This document shows positions 56,591-63,285 of a DNA stretch of 63,285 bases, in pieces (within the stretch, counting starts at the first letter, position 1; each line of letters opens with the position of its first letter). The stretch lies in the NCBI GenBank assembly GCA_002708905.1, contig PAPM01000009.1:1-63285 (forward strand), given 5' to 3'. The notes under the pieces were generated by a model, which was not told where the DNA came from, did no database searches, and was given only the letters and a program-made list of their open reading frames with translations. Source of the DNA: Pseudomonadales bacterium. Its GTDB lineage: Bacteria > Pseudomonadota > Gammaproteobacteria > Pseudomonadales > Ketobacteraceae. The translations under genes and the position numbers were made by a program.

Positions 56591-58660
56591 TTAGTGGAGT
56601 TGCGCTTTTTCCATTTCCGCTTTTAGTTCCGGGCGCTTTTCCAGTGCCAGATTTCGTACCCTAGCCAGATCCTCATCGCTGTACACGCCATTGACACCGG
56701 AAATGGAGGCCAGCTGCATGCCGTGCTTCAAGCCCAGTTGATAGATCTCCCGCACTTTCTCCCATTCAATGTTGCGACCCAGGGTGAAGTTTTCGAAACG
56801 GCCTTCTAATGCCAGTACGATGGTTTCCGCCAGGCAGGCATAGACCACGTTCTTGGGCAAGCCGATATCTTTCATGTGCACGTTGCCGGGCAGGCGGATT
56901 TCGCCGGACTCGATCACCAGCACGTCCGGACGCTTGGCCACATCTTCTGGAGGAATATCCAGGGGACGGGCTACGTCGGTAATTACACATCCGGGTTTTA
57001 CCTGCATGATGTCGAGAATTTTTTTACCGGCACCGGACGTGGCGGTGACGATCATATCCATTTCCCCCAGATGTTTGTCGGTCTTGGCGGTGACGTGGAC
57101 CTTTGCCCCCGGTGTTTCCTGTTCGATGTCTTCTTTCAGTGCCAATAGTTTTGCCGGTTCCGGTGCCACCAGATAAATTTCGTCGGCGGCTTTCGCCAAC
57201 AGGCGGGCGCAGACGGAACCGATGGCACCGGTGGCACCCACCACCATGGTTTTACCGGCCATTTTGCCACTGGGTCCAATCTGCACCAGCCCCAGTTTTT
57301 TTACCGCATCATGGGCTGCCCACAACGCGCCGGAGGCGCTGTAACTGTTGCCGGTGGTAATGGGTAGAGGCGCCCGTTTGGCTACAGTAACGCCGGCATC
57401 ACCCACCACTTTGGTGAAGGCCCCCAAACCCATAATCTGTGCGCCCAGTTTTTTCGCCATGTCCGCCGCTGCCAGCAGGCGGCGATAAGTGAACTCCGGG
57501 CTGTGCGCCATGATTTCCTTGGGAGTGCCGCCTACGGTAATGAGCCAGCCTTCCGCTTGGGCGCCGGTGGGGGATTCCACGCCGGTCACCCGTGAATACA
57601 CAAAGGGGGGAGCATAGGCGATGATGCGTTCCAGGGTATTCATCACTAAAGGCGGGGATACTTTGGACACCAGGTCCAACGGTTTGGCGTTGCGGAAGTA
57701 CTGTTGTGACAGGGGGTGAATGACAAAAGCAAAACGACTGGTACGCTTGAATCCATTGGGATAAAGCGTACGCGGTTCCAGTTCCAGATCAGAAATGATT
57801 TCCAGCAGATCGTCATCGGTGACCTGTTTGTCATGGTTGCCCACTGCAGCCATGATCATGGCTTCCAGCACGACAATGCTGATGGTCTGATGTTCGAAGG
57901 GCTGCGGAGAATAATCCAGCACCATGTTGACGCCCTTGTCATGCAGAGCCTGCAGTCGCTCCTCAGAAATGGAAGAGGTGATAATGGTTTTGCCTGCCAG
58001 TTCCTCCAGTCCAAAGCGTTCCAGTTCTTCGTAAAAAGCCACGATGACATCCGCTTTGTGCATGGCCTTGCGCATGATGTAGTGATTCCATTCCTTTATC
58101 GGCGCCACGCTGGGGGAGAGGACATGGGGAGGTGACCAGCGCAGAATCTGATGGGTGCCCTTGGCGAACAGTTCCAGGGCATCGAAGGAAGACAGGAACT
58201 TGGGAACACCCAATTGCAGCACCGGATCGGCAAAACGCTGGTTGTCGGTGAACTCCGTCAGCACCCGCGCGGATCGATAGTGGTTCATGCCACTGAATAC
58301 CAGTACATTGCTGTTATTAAAAAAGCCTTTCTGGGTATTCTGGGTATGACGTACCGCCCACTCCTGCAGAATTTCGCGCAGGCGGGTGCCGCTGGTGACC
58401 GGGGTTTCCCGGCTTAAACCTTCCAGGTGTTTGATCAGCTTTTGCTGCAGTTCAAAGGTGCCCACCCGCTGGTGATCCCGTAAACCTTCCAAGGCAATGG
58501 CATCGGCTTTGCTCTGCCACTCCCGGATCAGCGCTTCTGCCTGTTTGGTGTCCTTGTCCACGCCGATTCTCTTGATGAGGAATTCCTGCCCCAGAAACGG
58601 GGTTCTGAATTCATAATCGTGATCCGAGCTTTCCAGGCTGATACTGACGATGGTTTTCAT
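56591..58660 (-). CDS. Long protein with acyl-ACP-reductase-like C-terminal half
   Basis: The 689-residue protein ends in about 340 residues that resemble cyanobacterial acyl-ACP reductase (AAR): LGAFTKVVGDAG, PITTGNSYSASG, the Rossmann loop TMVVGATGAIGS (471-482), LPKNVVYACLAETIVLALEG with Cys609 at the position of the AAR catalytic Cys, and a LGRNIEWEK-type block. The first 350 residues match no family I recognise and carry no signal peptide or membrane segment. It may therefore reduce a fatty acyl thioester to an aldehyde, for wax or alkane synthesis. It lies between ppx and ppk1 and converges on ppx. Confidence 0.75.
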   Translation of the reverse strand: MKTIVSISLESSDHDYEFRTPFLGQEFLIKRIGVDKDTKQAEALIREWQSKADAIALEGLRDHQRVGTFELQQKLIKHLEGLSRETPVTSGTRLREILQEWAVRHTQNTQKGFFNNSNVLVFSGMNHYRSARVLTEFTDNQRFADPVLQLGVPKFLSSFDALELFAKGTHQILRWSPPHVLSPSVAPIKEWNHYIMRKAMHKADVIVAFYEELERFGLEELAGKTIITSSISEERLQALHDKGVNMVLDYSPQPFEHQTISIVVLEAMIMAAVGNHDKQVTDDDLLEIISDLELEPRTLYPNGFKRTSRFAFVIHPLSQQYFRNAKPLDLVSKVSPPLVMNTLERIIAYAPPFVYSRVTGVESPTGAQAEGWLITVGGTPKEIMAHSPEFTYRRLLAAADMAKKLGAQIMGLGAFTKVVGDAGVTVAKRAPLPITTGNSYSASGALWAAHDAVKKLGLVQIGPSGKMAGKTMVVGATGAIGSVCARLLAKAADEIYLVAPEPAKLLALKEDIEQETPGAKVHVTAKTDKHLGEMDMIVTATSGAGKKILDIMQVKPGCVITDVARPLDIPPEDVAKRPDVLVIESGEIRLPGNVHMKDIGLPKNVVYACLAETIVLALEGRFENFTLGRNIEWEKVREIYQLGLKHGMQLASISGVNGVYSDEDLARVRNLALEKRPELKAEMEKAQLH

Positions 58661-58892
58661 TGGGCATTCCTTTCAACAAATCAGGCAAATCGAAGATAAA
58701 TATGACTTTGAATTATTTTGAGCGATTGTATCGAGATTGCTTCGCCTGGATCATTACCCAGATCAATATTCGGATGGATGGCTGGTAGTTTGCTGCAAGA
58801 TAAGGGGAGTTGTACGGATTTCGGTTAAATTTAAGTCGCTTGATTTGAAGGGCCTGCCCACCGGCAGACCCTGTCACCCTGATCAGTAAAGG
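58661..58892 (-). other. Gap between ppk1 and the AAR-like gene
   Basis: The 232-base gap carries the ppk1 terminator at 58850-58871 and, next to it, the promoter region of the AAR-like gene. No further gene was seen. Confidence 0.4.
58850..58871 (-). terminator. Probable terminator of ppk1
   Basis: On the minus strand GGGTCTGCC and GGCAGGCCC form a 9-bp stem with one G-U pair around GGTG, followed by TTCAAAT. It starts 22 bases after the ppk1 stop. The tail is weak in T. Confidence 0.5.
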
Positions 58893-61019
58893 CTAGCCCA
58901 GTTTTTCAATCAGATAGGCTTGAGCTGAAATTCGCTCTTCGCCTTCAGCCGGTTGCAGTCGGGTATAGGTGCCATCGCTGTTCATGATCCAGGCCTGGCA
59001 ATTGTCTTTCAGGTAGATCTCCAGGCCTTCCTTGTAAGTGCGGGCCCGCAGCTTTTCGTCAATGATCGGGAAACTGATTTCCACCCGGCGATACAGGTTA
59101 CGTTCCATCAGGTCGGCACTGGCCAGGTAAATGGCATATTCGCCATTACGGTGGAAGTAATACACCCGCGTGTGTTCCAGGAAGCGGCCTACAATAGAGC
59201 GCACCTCAATGTTCTCGGATACACCGGGAATGCCCGGACGCAGGCAGCAAATGCCACGCACGATCAGTTTGATCTCCACTCCTGCTTGCGAGGCCCGGTA
59301 CAGTTCTTCGATCACTGCTTTGTCGGTGAGGGAGTTGCACTTGAAAATGATCTTGGCCGGCAAGCCATTCAGTGCGTTATCCCGTTCCTGCTGAATGTGT
59401 TGTACCAACAATTCCTGTTGCAGGGTAAAGGGTGAGTGATACAGGTGCCGCAGTTTGGCCGGTCGTCCCATGCCGGTCAGTTCCTGGAAAATCTTGTGTA
59501 CGTCTTCCGCCAGCTCTTCATTGCAGGTGAGCAGGCTGTAATCGGAATAGAGACGGGCGTTACCGGCATGGTAGTTACCGGTGCCCAGATGCACATAGCG
59601 TTTCAGTTTGGCCCCTTCCCGGCGCACTACCAGCATCATCTTGGCGTGGGTTTTGTGGCCCACAATGCCGTACACCACCACTACACCGGCTTCCTGCAGG
59701 CGTGCGGCGATCTCCAGGTTGCTCTCTTCATCAAACCGGGCCCGCAGTTCCACCACGGCGGTTACTTCCTTGCCGTTACGGGCCGCTTCCACCAACAGGT
59801 CCAGAATTTCAGAGTTGGTGCCGGTGCGATACAGAGTTTGCTTGATCGCTACGACGTCAGGATCGCGGGCCGCCTGTTTGAGGAAATAAATCACCGGCTG
59901 GAACGATTGGTAGGGGTGATTCAGCAGAATGTCGCCACTGGTGATGGCGGCGAACATGCGGTCGCTGCGTTGCAGGTCACCGGGCAGCTTGGGTTTAAAC
60001 GATGGAAACTCATGGACAGGTTTGGCTACATCCAGCACCGACATCATCCGGGTCAGATTTACCGGGCCACTCACCTTGAAGAGCTGGGTTTGATCCAGGC
60101 CGAACTTGTTGAGCAGGAACTCAATCAGTTCATCAGGCATGTTGTCAGCTACTTCCAGCCGCACCTCTTCACCATAGCGGCGGGAATAGAGTTCCCCCCG
60201 CAGGGCAGTGGACAGGTCTTCGACTTTTTCCTCATCCAGGAACAGGTCCGAATTGCGGGTTAAGCGGAACTGGTAACAGCCGGTGGACTTCATGCCGGGG
60301 AACAGATAGCCCGCGTGATAGTGAATGATGGACGACAGGAAAATAAAGTTGTCGCCACCTTCGCACACATCATCCGGCAGGCGAATAATCCGGGGCAGGG
60401 ACTTGGGAGCGGGCACCACTGCCATACCCAGTTTGCGACCGAAGGCGTCGTTGCCTTCCAGGGTCACCAGGAAGTTGAGGCTTTTGTTCACCAACCGGGG
60501 GAAGGGGTGAGCCAGGTCCAGGCCGATGGGGGTGAGCACCGGGGCCACCTGTTGGCGGAAGTAATGCTTGATCCACTGTACCTGGGGTGCGGTCCAGCTG
60601 TCCCGGGCGATAAAGTGAATGTTCTCCTGGGCCAGCAGTGGTAACAGATCTTCATTCAGCAGTTTGTACTGGCGCTCGATGGCTGCATGGCACATGTCAC
60701 TGATGATGCGCAACACTTCTTTCGGGTGCATCCCGTCCGCTTCCGGTCGGGCCTGGTTGAAGGCGATGTCCCGCTGCAAACCTGCCAGGCGTACCTCAAA
60801 AAACTCATCCATATTGCTGCTGAATATCAACAGGAACTTGAGCCGTTCCATCAGCGGCAGGGTCACATCTTCCGACTGGGCCAACACCCGCAGGTTGAAT
60901 TCCAGCAGGCTGATATGGCGGTTGGTGTAATAGGCGCTGTCCCCCAGGTCGATCTGGGGTTCCAGGGCTTCGGTGTTTTCGTCGGTGGTATCGGTGGATA
61001 CCGGCGCTTGCGTGGTCAT
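58893..61019 (-). CDS. ppk1: Polyphosphate kinase
   Basis: The 708-residue Ppk1 builds polyphosphate from ATP. It has the four-domain PPK1 layout: a helical N-terminal domain (SLLEFNLRVLAQSEDV), a head domain, and two phospholipase-D-like C-terminal domains with the autophosphorylated His in GIVGHKTHAKMMLV and the second His in RFLEHTRVYYF. The acidic N-terminal 25 residues precede the conserved start. In pseudomonads ppk lies next to hemB, as here, and the partner ppx is a short distance away. The pair suggests a polyphosphate-based stress response. Confidence 0.96.
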   Translation of the reverse strand: MTTQAPVSTDTTDENTEALEPQIDLGDSAYYTNRHISLLEFNLRVLAQSEDVTLPLMERLKFLLIFSSNMDEFFEVRLAGLQRDIAFNQARPEADGMHPKEVLRIISDMCHAAIERQYKLLNEDLLPLLAQENIHFIARDSWTAPQVQWIKHYFRQQVAPVLTPIGLDLAHPFPRLVNKSLNFLVTLEGNDAFGRKLGMAVVPAPKSLPRIIRLPDDVCEGGDNFIFLSSIIHYHAGYLFPGMKSTGCYQFRLTRNSDLFLDEEKVEDLSTALRGELYSRRYGEEVRLEVADNMPDELIEFLLNKFGLDQTQLFKVSGPVNLTRMMSVLDVAKPVHEFPSFKPKLPGDLQRSDRMFAAITSGDILLNHPYQSFQPVIYFLKQAARDPDVVAIKQTLYRTGTNSEILDLLVEAARNGKEVTAVVELRARFDEESNLEIAARLQEAGVVVVYGIVGHKTHAKMMLVVRREGAKLKRYVHLGTGNYHAGNARLYSDYSLLTCNEELAEDVHKIFQELTGMGRPAKLRHLYHSPFTLQQELLVQHIQQERDNALNGLPAKIIFKCNSLTDKAVIEELYRASQAGVEIKLIVRGICCLRPGIPGVSENIEVRSIVGRFLEHTRVYYFHRNGEYAIYLASADLMERNLYRRVEISFPIIDEKLRARTYKEGLEIYLKDNCQAWIMNSDGTYTRLQPAEGEERISAQAYLIEKLG

Positions 61020-61042
61020 GGCGTTATCAGCATTCAGTGTTG

Positions 61043-62074
<1,032 letters not shown>

Positions 62075-62197
62075 TTACTGAGTCATTATGATACCGCTTT
62101 ATCCATTGTTCGTCAGATGAGTTCGTCAGACGAGTTCTGCGGACGTTGGCGTTTGCCCTGAGACCTGTTGGGGCGTATTTTGTTGTTTGAGGGAGTT

Positions 62198-62881
62198 ATG
62201 ATTAAGAAAGTTGTCATTTTGTTCGCGCTGGTGGTGGGCGTGACGGCGGCTTGGTTCGCCTTTGACCTGAACCAGTACTTTTCGTTCTACTACATTCAGT
62301 CCCAGCAGGCGGCCTGGCAGCAGGCGGTGCAGGACAATCCCCTGTTGGTGTCGGTGATTTTTTTTGCGGTGTATGTGTTGGTGACGGCGCTGTCCCTGCC
62401 CGGTGCGGCGGTGATGACCCTGGCGGCGGGGGCCCTGTTCGGCGTGGTGTACGGCACCATCCTGGTGTCTTTTGCCAGCACCATTGGTGCCACCCTGGCG
62501 TTTATCATCTCCCGTTACATTGCCCGTGACTGGGTGCAGCAACGGTTCTCGGACCAGCTCAAAACCATCAACAAAGGCATTGAGGAAGAAGGTGGCTTCT
62601 ATTTGTTCAGTCTGCGCTTGATTCCGGCGTTTCCGTTCTTCTTGATCAATATCGTAATGGCCCTGACTCCCATTAAAGTGTGGCAGTTCTATTGGATCAG
62701 TCAGGTGGGCATGTTGGCAGGCACCATCGTCTATGTGAATGCCGGCACCCAGCTTAGTCAGTTGGAATCCATGCAGGGGATTCTGTCGCTGGATCTGATT
62801 CTGTCCTTTGTCGCGTTGGGATTGCTGCCGTTGGTGGCAAAGAAAGTGGTGAACGGGATAAGGGCGCGGCGCACAGCATGA
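62198..62881 (+). CDS. TVP38/TMEM64 (VTT) family membrane protein
   Basis: The 227-residue inner-membrane protein has the VTT (DedA-like) signature LSLPGAAVMTLAAGALFG near residue 69 and the second half-motif LRLIPAFPFFLINIVMAL near 150. About five to six hydrophobic segments are present. The family is linked to undecaprenyl-phosphate and phospholipid flipping. GGGAG lies 5 bases before ATG 62198. The last codon overlaps the start of the next gene (ATGA), so the flavoprotein is co-translated. A longer start at 62168 is possible but lacks a binding site. Confidence 0.9.
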   Translation: MIKKVVILFALVVGVTAAWFAFDLNQYFSFYYIQSQQAAWQQAVQDNPLLVSVIFFAVYVLVTALSLPGAAVMTLAAGALFGVVYGTILVSFASTIGATLAFIISRYIARDWVQQRFSDQLKTINKGIEEEGGFYLFSLRLIPAFPFFLINIVMALTPIKVWQFYWISQVGMLAGTIVYVNAGTQLSQLESMQGILSLDLILSFVALGLLPLVAKKVVNGIRARRTA

Positions 62882-63285
62882 GTGATAACAGCTTGAATAA
62901 GACCATGAACAACACAAGTTACAAGAAACCCAAATCTTTTGACCGTAATATGATCGTGATTGGTGCCGGTGCCGCCGGATTGGTGACGTCCTACATTGCG
63001 GCCATGGTGAAAGCCAAGGTAACCCTGATCGAAGGGCACCGTATGGGCGGCGACTGTCTCAACACCGGCTGCGTACCCAGCAAGAGTTTATTGCGCACTG
63101 CGGGCGTGCTGCATGAGATGAGCCGGGCTCGGGAGTTTGGCCTGAAATCGGTGACACCAGAATTTGAGTTTGCCGAGGTGATGGAACGGGTGCAGCGCAA
63201 TATCCGCGCCATTGAACCCCATGACTCGGTGCAACGATACACCGAGTTGGGAGTGGAGTGCATTCAGGGTTATGCCCGCCTGAAA
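62878..63285 (+). CDS. Pyridine nucleotide-disulfide reductase, N-terminal part (runs off the window)
   Basis: Only the first 136 residues are present. It has a FAD-binding motif IVIGAGAAGLVTSY near residue 27 and the redox-active disulfide GGDCLNTGCVPSK near residue 64, which place it among the dihydrolipoamide dehydrogenase/mercuric-reductase-like enzymes. The roughly 22-residue polar leader has no heavy-metal-binding HMA domain. It is coupled by ATGA to the VTT gene; VTT plus flavoprotein pairs of this kind are common and uncharacterised. The substrate cannot be read here. Confidence 0.88.
   Translation, partial: MSDNSLNKTMNNTSYKKPKSFDRNMIVIGAGAAGLVTSYIAAMVKAKVTLIEGHRMGGDCLNTGCVPSKSLLRTAGVLHEMSRAREFGLKSVTPEFEFAEVMERVQRNIRAIEPHDSVQRYTELGVECIQGYARLK

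Overview
The window is 63 kb of a gammaproteobacterial chromosome from a Pseudomonas-like lineage in the broad sense (Pseudomonas, Marinobacter and Ketobacter type). The main evidence is gene order. sutA with a YigB-like HAD phosphatase, xerC-DUF484-dapF-lysA-lptM-cyaA, argH-algZ-algR-hemC-hemD-hemX-hemY, and rho-trxA-ppx-ppk1-hemB all match blocks I recall from the Pseudomonas aeruginosa region near the origin. Other genes have been inserted between these blocks. I assign no species. No rRNA, tRNA or CRISPR array was seen.

Region by region. Positions 1-1830 are visibly AT-richer and look foreign: a small coiled-coil protein, a complete YjbQ and a soluble HExxH metallopeptidase whose start overlaps the yjbQ stop. 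Next comes a GC-rich 3' fragment of a second, diverged yjbQ (1906-2094), which suggests an insertion into or replacement of the resident gene. sutA, a terminator, a HAD phosphatase and a lipoprotein lead to a ten-gene chemosensory operon (5190-15114): two receptors, CheY, a STAS protein, CheA, CheW, a third receptor, CheR, CheD and CheB. Its order resembles the P. aeruginosa che2 cluster.

A minus-strand cell-wall/lysine/recombination block follows (xerC to lptM), then an HxlR/glutathione-transferase divergon with paired operator-like sites, then class I adenylate cyclase. From 23 to 39 kb the content is accessory: outer-membrane phospholipase A, a soluble hybrid kinase, a LamG-VanZ fusion, small lipoproteins, a NifX-like protein, TrkH, thiopurine methyltransferase, a CPBP protease, a 7TM histidine kinase, a two-component system and an SLC13 transporter.

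argH and the algZ/algR-hemCDXY block are separated by a large lipoprotein that looks to me like a bacterial TULIP/BPI-fold lipid-binding protein. After a receptor with a C-terminal cytoplasmic sensor domain and an OsmC protein, the minus strand carries a ferredoxin-reductase, rho and trxA. ppx follows on the plus strand. A 689-residue protein whose C-terminal half looks like cyanobacterial acyl-ACP reductase sits between ppx and ppk1. hemB, a VTT-family membrane protein and the start of a flavin disulfide reductase close the window.

The best candidates for something undescribed are the YjbQ-metallopeptidase island at the left edge, the acyl-ACP-reductase-like fusion beside the polyphosphate genes, the TULIP-like lipoprotein, and a CheA with a GspE_N/MshEN-like repeat pair.
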